This document shows, one piece after another, positions 1 through 8,164 of a stretch of 25,658 nucleotides of DNA; within the stretch, counting starts at the first letter, position 1, and every line of letters begins with the position of its first letter. The stretch is from Flavobacteriaceae bacterium. GTDB taxonomy: Bacteria; Bacteroidota; Bacteroidia; Flavobacteriales; Flavobacteriaceae. The stretch covers positions 16,856 to 42,513 of the forward strand of contig DQCR01000061.1 of NCBI GenBank assembly GCA_003533785.1, read 5' to 3'. Below the pieces are notes generated by a model. The model saw only the letters and a program-made list of their open reading frames with translations, was not told the DNA's origin and did no database searches. Position numbers and translations under genes: made by a program.

Positions 1-2066
1 CCAGCCATATTGGTAGCGATGGTTACTACCCCTGGATTTCCCGCTTCAGCCACGATATCGGCTTCTTTTTTGTGCAGCTTTGCATTAAGAACATTGTGCT
101 TTACTTTTCGAATGGTTAGCATTTTACTAAGTAATTCTGATATTTCAACCGAAGTGGTTCCAATCAAAATTGGTCTTCCAGCCGCCGCCAATTTACTAAC
201 TTCTTCAATCACGGCATTGTACTTTTCCCGTTTGGTCTTGTAGATCAAATCGTTCTGATCGTCACGAGCAATGGGACGGTTGGTAGGAATTTCGATGACA
301 TCCAGTTGGTAGATTTCCCAAAATTCTCCAGCTTCTGTAATGGCAGTTCCAGTCATACCAGAGAGCTTTTGGTACATTCGAAAATAGTTTTGAAGGGTTA
401 CCGTCGCATAGGTCTGTGTCGCCGCTTCTATTTTGACATTCTCTTTTGCTTCAATCGCTTGGTGAAGTCCATCGGAGTAGCGCCGTCCGTCCATAATTCG
501 TCCGGTTTGCTCATCCACAATCATTACTTTGTTTTCCATCACCACATATTCAATATCTTTTTCAAAGAGGGTGTAGGCTTTTAAAAGTTGATTCATGGTG
601 TGAATCCTTTCCCCTTTAACATTAAATTCGGTGAAGAGTTTGTCTTTTTCCTCCGCTTCTTTCTCGGGGCTCAATTCTTGATTCTCCAATTTGGCTACAG
701 CACTCCCAATATCAGGCAGGACAAAAAAGTTTTTGTCTTCGGAATCTCCCGATAGGGTTTCGATCCCTTTTTCTGTTAAATCAATTTGATTATTTTTCTC
801 ATCAATCACAAAATATAAGTGCGCATCAACCTTATGCATTTCCCGATTGTTGTCTTGCATGTAAAAGTTTTCCGTTTTTTGAAGGAGTTGTTTGATCCCT
901 TCTTCGCTCAAAAACTTAATCAAAGCTTTGTTTTTGGGAAGGCCACGATGCACTTGCAACAATTGAAAACCACCCTGTTCGGTGTCTCCAGCACTAATTT
1001 TCTTTTTGGCTTCAGCCAAAACACCGGTTAAAAGAGCGCGTTGCGCTTGCACCAACTGTGATACTTTGGGTTTGAGTTGATCAAACTCGTGGCGATCGCC
1101 CTCTGGGCTAGGCCCTGAGATGATTAAGGGTGTTCTGGCATCATCAATCAATACCGAATCAACTTCATCAACGATGGCGTAGTGGTGTTTGGGTTGAACT
1201 ATATCATCGCTGCTGTGTGCCATATTGTCTCGAAGATAATCGAAGCCAAATTCATTGTTGGTACCATAGGTAATATCGGCTTGGTAGGCCTTTCTTCGAG
1301 CTTCACTATTGGGCTGATGGTAGTCTATACAGTCCACTGACAAGCCGTGAAATTCAAACAATGGAGCCATCCAGGCACTGTCTCGTTTTGCGAGATAGTC
1401 GTTCACTGTCACGAGATGCACTCCTTTGCCCGTTAATGCGTTTAGGAAAACAGGAAGTGTAGCAACAAGAGTTTTTCCTTCTCCGGTTTGCATCTCTGCA
1501 ATTTTTCCTTGGTGAAGCGCGATCCCACCGATCAGCTGAACGTCATAGTGAACCATATCCCAAGTAACTTCTTTGCCCGCCGCATCCCAGGAGTTGGACC
1601 ATTCGGCTTGATCTCCGCTCAGACGAACATAGTCTTTATTTTGTGAAAGTTCGCGATCAAATGGACTGGCAGTGACTTTTATCGAGCTGTGGAGGGTGAA
1701 CCTGCGTGCAGTTTCTTTCATCAATGCAAAGGCTTCCGGCAGAATATTATTTAGATAGTCTTGAATAGCCTCGTATGCTTGCGCATCAAGTGCATCAATT
1801 TTGTTGTAAATAGTTTCTTTTTCCTCCAAATTAGAAAGTTCGCTCAGGGCTTTCTTTTCTTCTTGAATGAGTAAATCAACATTGTTTCGAGCTTCTTGAA
1901 TCCCTGATTTTAACCGATGAGTGACCGCACGAAGGGCATCATTGCTATGCGATTCCATCTCTTGTTGATACGCATTAATTTGCTTGACCAAGGGTAGGAT
2001 TTTGGCGAGATCTTTTTTATTCTTATCGCCAACGAAAGTTTTTAAGACAGAATTGAGTATTCCCAT
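1..2066 (-). CDS. secA: SecA, preprotein translocase ATPase (3' end beyond window)
   Basis: SecA is the cytoplasmic motor that pushes unfolded preproteins through SecYEG. The minus strand is open from an ATG at 2066 to the window edge, giving 688 N-terminal residues; Bacteroidota SecA is usually about 1,000-1,100, so the C-terminal part lies outside. Visible motifs are the Walker A segment MQTGEGKT (residues about 192-199), the Walker B DEVD (about 300-303) followed by [12 protein letters not shown], the conserved [15 protein letters not shown] stretch, and ATNMAG at the very edge, where the second nucleotide-binding fold continues. The protein begins [20 protein letters not shown], typical of the lineage. 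It is separated from the upstream DUF2795 gene by a terminator, so it probably has its own promoter. Identity is not in doubt. Confidence 0.97.
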   Translation of the reverse strand, partial: MGILNSVLKTFVGDKNKKDLAKILPLVKQINAYQQEMESHSNDALRAVTHRLKSGIQEARNNVDLLIQEEKKALSELSNLEEKETIYNKIDALDAQAYEAIQDYLNNILPEAFALMKETARRFTLHSSIKVTASPFDRELSQNKDYVRLSGDQAEWSNSWDAAGKEVTWDMVHYDVQLIGGIALHQGKIAEMQTGEGKTLVATLPVFLNALTGKGVHLVTVNDYLAKRDSAWMAPLFEFHGLSVDCIDYHQPNSEARRKAYQADITYGTNNEFGFDYLRDNMAHSSDDIVQPKHHYAIVDEVDSVLIDDARTPLIISGPSPEGDRHEFDQLKPKVSQLVQAQRALLTGVLAEAKKKISAGDTEQGGFQLLQVHRGLPKNKALIKFLSEEGIKQLLQKTENFYMQDNNREMHKVDAHLYFVIDEKNNQIDLTEKGIETLSGDSEDKNFFVLPDIGSAVAKLENQELSPEKEAEEKDKLFTEFNVKGERIHTMNQLLKAYTLFEKDIEYVVMENKVMIVDEQTGRIMDGRRYSDGLHQAIEAKENVKIEAATQTYATVTLQNYFRMYQKLSGMTGTAITEAGEFWEIYQLDVIEIPTNRPIARDDQNDLIYKTKREKYNAVIEEVSKLAAAGRPILIGTTSVEISELLSKMLTIRKVKHNVLNAKLHKKEADIVAEAGNPGVVTIATNMA

Positions 2067-2085
2067 TGGGTTACACTAGTTTGTT

Positions 2086-2093
2086 CAAATTTA
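2086..2093 (-). promoter_or_regulatory. Candidate -7 element of secA promoter
   Basis: On the minus strand the bases read TAAATTTG, a full match to the Bacteroidota -7 consensus TAnnTTTG, 19 nt upstream of the secA ATG and just after the preceding terminator. No TTG is seen at the expected upstream distance, where the terminator stem sits, so this is only a half-site. Confidence 0.3.
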
Positions 2094-2095
2094 AG

Positions 2096-2123
2096 TAAAA
2101 AAAAAGCCTCCTCAGAGACTTTT
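2096..2123 (-). terminator. Rho-independent terminator after the DUF2795 gene
   Basis: The minus strand reads AAAAGTCTC, loop TGAG, GAGGCTTTT and then more T. This is a nine-pair stem with one G-U wobble followed by a U tract, placed 22 nt after the DUF2795 stop and before secA. It would end the lnt-to-DUF2795 transcript. Confidence 0.75.
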
Positions 2124-2144
2124 AAGGGCGAGTTGGACGAATTA

Positions 2145-2366
2145 TTAATATTCGTCTTCGTTCCAGAGATAGTCTTCCTCTGTAGGGAAATCGGGCCATA
2201 TTTCTTCAATAGACTCATATACGTCTCCTTCGTCTTCCATAGACTGCAAATTCTCTACTACTTCAAGGGGTGCTCCAGTTCGAATGGAATAGTCAATCAA
2301 TTCGTCTTTGGTGGCTGGCCAAGGCGCATCACTGAGGTAGGAGGCAAGTTCTAATGTCCAATACAT
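2145..2366 (-). CDS. Small acidic DUF2795 family protein
   Basis: This is a 73-residue, strongly acidic protein starting MYWTLELASYL and ending in DYLWNEDEY. The segment WPATKDELIDYSIRTGAP resembles the DUF2795 fold, a small helical domain of unknown function. An in-frame upstream start 36 bases earlier would add MIKIYFCRKIDT; I prefer the ATG at 2366 because, as I recall, homologues begin with MYWTLELA. There is no signal peptide or membrane segment. It is the last gene of a minus-strand run (lnt, methyltransferase relic, adenosyltransferase, this gene) and sits directly upstream of secA. A role connected to secretion is suggested only by position. Function unknown. Confidence 0.85.
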   Translation of the reverse strand: MYWTLELASYLSDAPWPATKDELIDYSIRTGAPLEVVENLQSMEDEGDVYESIEEIWPDFPTEEDYLWNEDEY

Positions 2367-2408
2367 TGTATCTATTTTTCTGCAAAAATAAATTTTAATC
2401 AAAAAAAA

Positions 2409-2993
2409 TCAAGAAGATCTCTTTTTTTCTTTTGGAATCCACTTGTTTTCTTCTATTTCTAAATCCTGAGTAAACTTTCGAGAGAGAACAAAAAAGTAGT
2501 CTGAAAGGCGATTCACAAAAGCAATTACGAAAGGAGAAACCCTTTCATTGGCATTGAGTTCCGTAATTTGACGTTCTGCTCTTCGACACACGCAGCGTGC
2601 TAGATGGCAATAGGAAACCAAGGGGTGTCCACCAGGGAGCACAAAATTCTTTAATGGAGGTAGTTCTAATGAAATACAATCGATTTGGTGTTCAATTTCG
2701 ATTACTTGTGACTGGTCAATAGGATCTAAAAATTCAGACGGGAAATCTTCTTCCAAAACAGTACTAAGTTGAGTACCCAGAACCATCAGATGATTTTGCA
2801 GTGTCAACAAAAACTCCTGATCCAGCAAGTTCTTTGTTGTATCTCGAATGAGTCCGACCCAAGCATTGAGCTCATCAATACTTCCGTAAGCAGCCACTCG
2901 GATATGGTGTTTTTTTACACGTAAACCAGAATTAAGACTCGTAGTTCCGTCGTCACCTGTTTTCGTATATACTTTGTTTTCTTTCATCATCAT
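2409..2993 (-). CDS. Cob(I)yrinic acid a,c-diamide / cob(I)alamin adenosyltransferase, PduO type
   Basis: This enzyme transfers the 5'-deoxyadenosyl group of ATP to cob(I)alamin, making adenosylcobalamin for enzymes such as methylmalonyl-CoA mutase. The 194 residues match the PduO-type family in length and motif order: YTKTGDDGTTSL near the N-terminus (9-20, ATP binding), RVAAYGSIDELNA (32-44), the helix with CRRAER (136-141), and VNRLSDYFFVLSR (160-172). It is cytoplasmic and trimeric in characterised relatives. Three ATGs in a row open the frame, so the exact start could be 2993, 2990 or 2987. A Lys/Arg/Ser tail ends the protein. It lies 41 bases after the methyltransferase relic and 42 bases before the DUF2795 gene, probably in one operon. 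No other B12 gene is in view. Confidence 0.93.
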   Translation of the reverse strand: MMMKENKVYTKTGDDGTTSLNSGLRVKKHHIRVAAYGSIDELNAWVGLIRDTTKNLLDQEFLLTLQNHLMVLGTQLSTVLEEDFPSEFLDPIDQSQVIEIEHQIDCISLELPPLKNFVLPGGHPLVSYCHLARCVCRRAERQITELNANERVSPFVIAFVNRLSDYFFVLSRKFTQDLEIEENKWIPKEKKRSS

Positions 2994-3034
2994 CGATCAC
3001 CGTTTAGTAAATGTACAACGATTAATTTATCTCG

Positions 3035-3472
3035 TTAGAGGATTCGTAATAAAAATCTCTGTGGCTGCTGATCGGTTTTGAAGAAAACAATTCCCCAAAA
3101 ATAAAAATCCAACCGTATGGATTCACCCAAAGTCAATTCCTCCCATTGTCTTCGATAGTTGTGAATTCCCGAATACACACAGATAGAATGTGGTTTTTTT
3201 TCAACACACTCAGGAGCTGTTATATGAGACTTAAAAAATATCTGATAAGAAGTTGATGAGGCACTGTATTTCGAGAAGTACGCAAGAAGCAATTCCTTAA
3301 AATGCGCATCGAGTTGAGAGAAATGAGAAGGAGTCCAGGGATATTTTTTTATACGTTTCCATCGGCTTTTCCGAAAACAAGTCTGGTATAAATCGAAGAC
3401 AAAAGGGGAGTGCAGCCCGTGCTGATTTGTGGCTCTGAAGCAAAACAATAAATAGTTTGTAAATGAGATCAA
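3035..3472 (-). pseudogene. Shortened class I SAM methyltransferase-like ORF lacking the SAM-binding core
   Basis: This is a 145-residue open frame. Its N-terminus, ATNQHGLHSPFVFDLYQTCF (residues 14-33), and its C-terminus, from SGIHNYRRQWEEL to DFYFWGIVFFKTDQ and a final LLRIL, resemble the two ends of a flavobacterial class I SAM-dependent methyltransferase family of roughly 250 residues as I remember it. The middle is short and shows none of the glycine-rich SAM-binding motifs, so about 100 residues appear lost without breaking the frame. The frame has no internal ATG. It opens with TTG at 3472, whose last two bases are the first two of the lnt TGA stop, consistent with translational coupling. 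It may be a decaying gene, or a small protein kept for another role. No membrane segment is seen. Confidence 0.55.
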
Positions 3473-5076
3473 ACTTTATTTTTAAGACGACCGCTTAATG
3501 CGAGTAAGAAATAAAGAACACTAATAAAGCCTGCCCATCGGGCTATAAAATCACCGTATATGGTGTAAAAGGTCAAGCCCTCGTGAAGCGGTACTTTAGC
3601 GACTAAGGCTCCTTTTTTATTATACGGGAGCTGCTCCAATAACTCGCCTTTAGGGGAAATAAATGTGGATATACCCGTATTGGCACTTCTAGCAATAGCT
3701 CTTCTGTTTTCGATAGCCCTCAATCGTGCCAAACTGAGAAGTTGTTTGTGGCCTGGCGTGTTACCCCACCAAGCATCATTGGTGATTATACTGAGAAATT
3801 GCGCTCCTTTTTGGACGTATTCAGTAACAAATGCACCATAAATAGACTCATAGCATATGATGGGTGCCGTTATCGTTCCTTTCTTGGGATGGGTAAACAC
3901 CGAACGATAGGCTTGTGTAGCTCGGGAAGACATGGTTCCTCCCATATCTAAGAGAAGATTCCCAAGGAGGGGCTCTATGGTGCTTTTGTAGGGCATGGTT
4001 TCCACTCCTACTACCAGTTTTGATTTGTGATAGATTTCTATGGGCTCTTTCGGAGTCACAGCTATTGCAGAATTGTAAAAGTCAACCCACAGACCTTCCC
4101 TAATCTTATTGGCAGATCGGGTGGGGGGCGTAGCTGTTGAGTAAGCATTAAAAAATTGAATTCCAGTAATCAGTTGAGTGCTTGGATACTGGCTTTGGTT
4201 TTCCTGTATTTTTTGGAAAAATACACTCCGTTCAAAGTTTTTAAGTCGCTCGCCATTCCCTGCCGCGAAATAGGTCTCTGGGGTCAATACATAATCAAGC
4301 TGAGACTGATTGTAAGGCTCCATTAGGATGTTTAGTTGTTTTAAAAATTCCTCATTTGTGAATTGATACTTTTCTTCGTAGGGATCGATATTGGGTTGAG
4401 TGACTAAGACCGAGACAGAGCCTGAGGGTATCAATTCTTTTTGAAATAGAAACAGTGATAGACTTATAGGCAAAGCAATGACTATAAGAATTGGAATTAG
4501 TTTTTTTACAAGTGCGGTTTGGCCTTGGTCGACTGTCCAATTGTTAAGTTTTTCAAAAAGGAAAATATTCACTAAAAGCACCCAAAGGCTACCTCCAAAT
4601 GCTCCTGTATATTCATACCATTGAATCCAATAAATCGACTCAGAAAAAACATGACCTAAATTGAGCCAAGGCCATGAAAAATCCCAACTCAAGTGAAATT
4701 TTTCAAAGGCCAACCATAATGTTATAAGAAAAAGGTAGGCAGAACGAAGAGGGAGTCTTTTTTTAGACCAATGAAAAGCTTGGAAAAGCAATGCAAAAAA
4801 AAGGCTGTTGCAGAGATTGGCAAAAAGCATCCCAAAAACAGTAGCATTGATCAACCACCAGGTTGTTCCTAGATTCCAAATCAAAAAAACAAGGTAACTC
4901 CAGCCAAAAAATCGCCAATGAGCATATTTTTTTTTGCTTTGGGCAAATGAATGTTCAACGAAAAATAGCGGTACAAAAGATCCGAAAATAAAAATGGAGA
5001 ATCCGTTTACAGGCCATGCAAATACAAATAACAGGCCTGAGAAAATACTGAATAAGAGTGCTTTTTGCGCTTTCAT
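3469..5076 (-). CDS. lnt: Apolipoprotein N-acyltransferase
   Basis: Lnt adds the third acyl chain to the N-terminal cysteine of lipoproteins in the inner membrane, the final maturation step. The 535-residue protein has an N-terminal block of hydrophobic helices (about 1-210), a periplasmic carbon-nitrogen hydrolase domain (about 220-495) and a C-terminal membrane helix. The catalytic triad is visible: Glu267 in LTPETYF, Lys351 in YHKSKLVVGVE and Cys408 in PIICYESIYG. TNDAWWGNTPGHKQ and the ARSANTGIS stretch follow, as in the family. The start ATG at 5076 gives the usual short cytoplasmic lead. It heads the minus-strand run; its TGA overlaps the TTG of the next frame. It diverges from pssA across 86 bases. 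Predicted lipoproteins in this window (DUF1573 and LVIVD) are likely substrates. Confidence 0.96.
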   Translation of the reverse strand: MKAQKALLFSIFSGLLFVFAWPVNGFSIFIFGSFVPLFFVEHSFAQSKKKYAHWRFFGWSYLVFLIWNLGTTWWLINATVFGMLFANLCNSLFFALLFQAFHWSKKRLPLRSAYLFLITLWLAFEKFHLSWDFSWPWLNLGHVFSESIYWIQWYEYTGAFGGSLWVLLVNIFLFEKLNNWTVDQGQTALVKKLIPILIVIALPISLSLFLFQKELIPSGSVSVLVTQPNIDPYEEKYQFTNEEFLKQLNILMEPYNQSQLDYVLTPETYFAAGNGERLKNFERSVFFQKIQENQSQYPSTQLITGIQFFNAYSTATPPTRSANKIREGLWVDFYNSAIAVTPKEPIEIYHKSKLVVGVETMPYKSTIEPLLGNLLLDMGGTMSSRATQAYRSVFTHPKKGTITAPIICYESIYGAFVTEYVQKGAQFLSIITNDAWWGNTPGHKQLLSLARLRAIENRRAIARSANTGISTFISPKGELLEQLPYNKKGALVAKVPLHEGLTFYTIYGDFIARWAGFISVLYFLLALSGRLKNKV

Positions 5077-5122
5077 TTTTTCGATTTTAAAAGTACCACA
5101 AATTTGTATCTAGGACTTCGAA

Positions 5123-5157
5123 TTGGATAAAAATTTGATTGAGTTTGGCTATCTTCG
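5123..5157 (+). promoter_or_regulatory. Weak candidate promoter for pssA
   Basis: TATCTTCG at 5150-5157 differs from TAnnTTTG at one base, and a TTG lies at 5123-5125. The 24-base spacer is slightly longer than usual. The element ends only five bases before the pssA ATG, so a transcript from here would be nearly leaderless. Confidence 0.25.
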
Positions 5158-5162
5158 CCGCT

Positions 5163-5900
5163 ATGGAGTTACGATCCTTATTACCTAATCTTGTTACTGC
5201 TTGCAATGCCCTTTGTGGTATGTTGGGAATTTTATCCGTCTTTCAAAACCGTTTTGAATGGGCTCTATTATTTTTCTTGCTGGGAATTTTCTGTGATTTT
5301 TTGGATGGGGCTTTGGCTCGTTTATTACAGGTTACTAGTCCACTTGGCTTGCAACTAGATTCCTTAGCCGACTTGATCACCAGTGGAGTTCTACCAGGAG
5401 TGATGGTCTATCAATTATTGCGCTCACAAAGCGATGCATATTGGGAGCTGTTAGAACCCCCTTTTATCGAAGGGGGAGCACTCACGCTATCCAAAGCAGG
5501 GGTGGTTGGTGTTTTTCTCACTTTAGGAACGGCCTTTCGACTGGCTCATTTCAATGTTTCCAAAGAACAAATCAACTATTTTAGGGGTTTGGCAAGTCCG
5601 GCCAGTGCCCTTTTCTTTATGGGCTACCCTCTTTTGCTTTCGAATCCCCTTTTGGCACCGCTTTATAGCCTCCTCTCCCAGACCAATATCTTAATATTTT
5701 GGACCTTATTTTTTGTTTTTTTGATGAATAGTCCGCTCCGGATGTTTAAAATAAAATACAAAAGTACTTATGATCAAATTTACATGGGAATATTAGGGCT
5801 AGGGAGCTTGGTTTTATTCTATTTTTTTGGATGGGCCAGTTTCTCGCTTTGTGTTGTCTGGTATCTTTTACTTTGTTTGGTTAGAAATGTCCCCCTGTAG
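5163..5900 (+). CDS. pssA: CDP-diacylglycerol--serine O-phosphatidyltransferase
   Basis: PssA joins CDP-diacylglycerol and serine to make phosphatidylserine, the precursor of phosphatidylethanolamine, at the inner membrane. The 245-residue protein shows the complete CDP-alcohol phosphotransferase signature DGxxAR(x8)Gxxx D xxx D: Asp48-Gly49, Ala52-Arg53, Gly62, Asp66 and Asp70, the metal and substrate ligands. Hydrophobic helices fill the remainder, ending in a final tryptophan- and leucine-rich helix. I start at the ATG at 5163 (MELRSLLPNLVTACNALCG), where the family begins; an in-frame TTG at 5139 would only add an unconserved lead. It diverges from lnt, and its stop is one base from the end of glmS, which reads toward it. 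Confidence 0.95.
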   Translation: MELRSLLPNLVTACNALCGMLGILSVFQNRFEWALLFFLLGIFCDFLDGALARLLQVTSPLGLQLDSLADLITSGVLPGVMVYQLLRSQSDAYWELLEPPFIEGGALTLSKAGVVGVFLTLGTAFRLAHFNVSKEQINYFRGLASPASALFFMGYPLLLSNPLLAPLYSLLSQTNILIFWTLFFVFLMNSPLRMFKIKYKSTYDQIYMGILGLGSLVLFYFFGWASFSLCVVWYLLLCLVRNVPL

Positions 5901-5901
5901 T

Positions 5902-7749
5902 TTATTCCACCGTAACGGATTTGGCCAAATTTCTTGGCTGATCTACATTGCACTCTCTCAATACCGCTATATAATAGGATAAAAACTGGAGTGGAAGTGT
6001 GGCGTATAGGGGCGTAAAACACTCCGAGGATTCTGGAATTTCGATACAGTAATCGGCTATTTTTTTCACACTTGTGTCACCTTTACTAACAATAGCAATT
6101 ACGATTCCTTTTCTAGATTTGATTTCTTGAATATTACTTACAATTTTTTCATAATGCCCTTTCCGAGTGGCAATAACGACTACAGGCATGGCTTCGTCAA
6201 TCAATGCGATAGGACCGTGTTTCATCTCAGCGGCAGGATATCCTTCTGCATGGATATAGGAGATTTCTTTGAGTTTCAATGCGCCTTCTAAAGCCACAGG
6301 AAAATTATACCCCCGACCCAGATACAAACAATTGGTCGCAGTGTGAATTATTTTTGCTATTTCTTCAACTTGTTCTTTTTCCGCAATTAGCTGCTCCATG
6401 AGCGTAGGGACTTTATCCAATTCAATGAGATGGGAACGGAGGGCTTTAGGAGATAAAGTTTCTTTAATTACAGCTAATTTAAAGGCAATTAAAGAGAGAA
6501 CAGCGATTTGTGTTGTAAATGCTTTTGTAGAGGCTACACCAATCTCTGGACCAGCGTGGGTATACATCCCACTATGTGTTTCTCTAGAAATACTAGATCC
6601 CACCACATTACAAATACCATAGATAAAAGCTCCCGCTTTTTTTGCAAGTTTTAATGCAGCTAAGGTATCGGCAGTTTCTCCCGATTGCGAAATAGGAATA
6701 ACGATGTCGTCTGAGTAAATAAGGGGGTTACGATATCGAAACTCCGAGGCGTACTCCACTTCAACTGGAATGCGGGCAAAAGTTTCAATTAAATATTCCC
6801 CCACTAGCCCTGCATGCCAGGAGGTGCCACAGGCTATTATAATTATTCTTCTGGCTTGGGTAAATACAGATTGATGCTCATTAAAACTACTGATTTGAAT
6901 TTTTCCTTCCTCAGCGAATAAGCGCCCTCGAAGGGTATTTCGGATGGCATCGGGTTGCTCGTGTATTTCTTTGAGCATGAAATGCGGAAACCCTCCTTTT
7001 TGGATATTTTCCAAATTCCACTTCAATTCCTCTACGGTGGGCGTGCGAAGGGTATCGTTGTCAGTCTGACGAACTTGTATGTCTTTACCAGCACGGAGGA
7101 TAGCCATTTCATTGTCTTCTAAATAAATAACCTCTCGCGTATGATCCAGAAAGGGGGTTGCATCCGAACCCACAAAAAAGCCCTCCTTTTCAAGTCCAAT
7201 GGCTATTGGACTCCCAAGTCTTGCGACTATTAGTTCCATTGGGTTGCTGTTGTCGTGGACGACAATACCATATGCTCCAACAACTTGACTAAGAGCCATT
7301 TGTACCGCTTTACCTAGTTTGACTCCAGATGTTTTTTTAATTTCTTCAATCCAATTGACCAATACTTCTGAATCCGTTTCTGAAGTGAAATGATACCCAC
7401 GCTCAATCAACTCCTTTTTTAAAACACCGTAATTCTCTATAATTCCATTGTGAATTAGAACTAAGTCCCCAGAATTGGAAACATGGGGATGGGCATTTAG
7501 TTGGTTGGGTTCACCATGAGTAGCCCAACGGGTGTGGCCCATTCCGAGCTGAGCATCAAATTTATTTTTAGTAGCCAATTCGTTTCTTAATTCTGAAACT
7601 TTTCCCACTACTTTGGTGGTTTGTCTGGTTAGTCCGTCACTGAGGAAAATTCCCGCGCTATCATAGCCCCGGTATTCAAGCCGTTGGAGTCCATTTAATA
7701 CAATAGGGAGTGGATTTTTTGGTCCTAGGTAAGCAACAATTCCACACAT
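5902..7749 (-). CDS. glmS: Glutamine--fructose-6-phosphate aminotransferase (isomerizing)
   Basis: GlmS makes glucosamine-6-phosphate from fructose-6-phosphate and glutamine, the entry step to UDP-GlcNAc for peptidoglycan and LPS. The 615-residue length and domain order are standard. Cys2 after the initiator Met is the glutaminase nucleophile (MCGIVAYLG), followed by the class II amidotransferase domain with GHTRWATHG and HNGIIENY. Two SIS sugar-isomerase domains follow, with CGTSWHAG, SQSGETADTLAALK, ASTKAFTTQ and ALEGALKLKEISYIHAEG. The C-terminus LAKSVTVE carries the catalytic Lys610. The start is two bases after the stop of a GNA1-like acetyltransferase gene, so both are probably translated from one transcript. 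I see no glmS-ribozyme-sized leader: the upstream DNA is coding. Confidence 0.97.
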   Translation of the reverse strand: MCGIVAYLGPKNPLPIVLNGLQRLEYRGYDSAGIFLSDGLTRQTTKVVGKVSELRNELATKNKFDAQLGMGHTRWATHGEPNQLNAHPHVSNSGDLVLIHNGIIENYGVLKKELIERGYHFTSETDSEVLVNWIEEIKKTSGVKLGKAVQMALSQVVGAYGIVVHDNSNPMELIVARLGSPIAIGLEKEGFFVGSDATPFLDHTREVIYLEDNEMAILRAGKDIQVRQTDNDTLRTPTVEELKWNLENIQKGGFPHFMLKEIHEQPDAIRNTLRGRLFAEEGKIQISSFNEHQSVFTQARRIIIIACGTSWHAGLVGEYLIETFARIPVEVEYASEFRYRNPLIYSDDIVIPISQSGETADTLAALKLAKKAGAFIYGICNVVGSSISRETHSGMYTHAGPEIGVASTKAFTTQIAVLSLIAFKLAVIKETLSPKALRSHLIELDKVPTLMEQLIAEKEQVEEIAKIIHTATNCLYLGRGYNFPVALEGALKLKEISYIHAEGYPAAEMKHGPIALIDEAMPVVVIATRKGHYEKIVSNIQEIKSRKGIVIAIVSKGDTSVKKIADYCIEIPESSECFTPLYATLPLQFLSYYIAVLRECNVDQPRNLAKSVTVE

Positions 7750-7751
7750 AA

Positions 7752-8150
7752 TTAATAACGTTTTACCATTTGAAATTCCTCTTTTAAAAACCCCATTTTT
7801 TTATAAAATGGAACGTTTTTGTCGGCTGTATTTAAAATAACCTTATAACAACCTTTTTCTATGGCCTTTTTTAAAAGTTCTTCTACTAAAAGACGCCCCA
7901 ATCCTCGCCCACGATAGTCAGTACCAACAACCACATCCTCAATTTGTCCCATGATTCGATCGATTTTTTGAACGTAATGGAGTGTGGCGGTTGCTACAAT
8001 TGTATCAGCTTCTACTGCGACAAGGGTATGACGGTAAGAAGGGTCAAAGTATTGCTCTGTAAACGAGTCATTGGTTGTTCTATTGAAAGCTCCGTTAATC
8101 AGTGAAAGAAGTGCTATTGTATCTTTCGGGGAAGCAGAACGAAGGAGCAT
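7752..8150 (-). CDS. GNA1-like glucosamine-6-phosphate N-acetyltransferase (GNAT family)
   Basis: This is a single-domain GNAT acetyltransferase of 132 residues. It resembles eukaryotic GNA1, which acetylates glucosamine-6-phosphate with acetyl-CoA. In order, IVATATL (51-57), GQIEDVVV (68-75, with the Glu-Asp pair of the GNA1 active site), the acetyl-CoA loop YRGRGLGRLLVE (79-90), GCYKVIL (100-106), NVPFYKKMGF (112-121) and the end QMVKRY each align by eye with human or plant GNA1. Plant GNA1 ends in a comparable QMSKYF. It lies 14 bases after lptB and two bases before glmS, whose product would be its substrate. Most bacteria instead acetylate glucosamine-1-phosphate with GlmU. A GNAT acting on another amine remains possible, but motif match and neighbour agree. 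Confidence 0.8.
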   Translation of the reverse strand: MLLRSASPKDTIALLSLINGAFNRTTNDSFTEQYFDPSYRHTLVAVEADTIVATATLHYVQKIDRIMGQIEDVVVGTDYRGRGLGRLLVEELLKKAIEKGCYKVILNTADKNVPFYKKMGFLKEEFQMVKRY

Positions 8151-8164
8151 GAATATGGGCTTTT

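Noticed and set aside
2367..2402. Longer start for the DUF2795 protein
   Set aside because: The added residues are AT-rich-frame sequence and the family is expected to begin with MYWTLELA.
5139..5162. Upstream TTG start for pssA adding eight residues
   Set aside because: The family begins at MELRSLLPN; the extension covers the likely promoter and is not conserved in type.
7750..8164. glmS ribozyme or riboswitch leader upstream of glmS
   Set aside because: The upstream DNA is fully coding for the acetyltransferase, leaving two non-coding bases before glmS.
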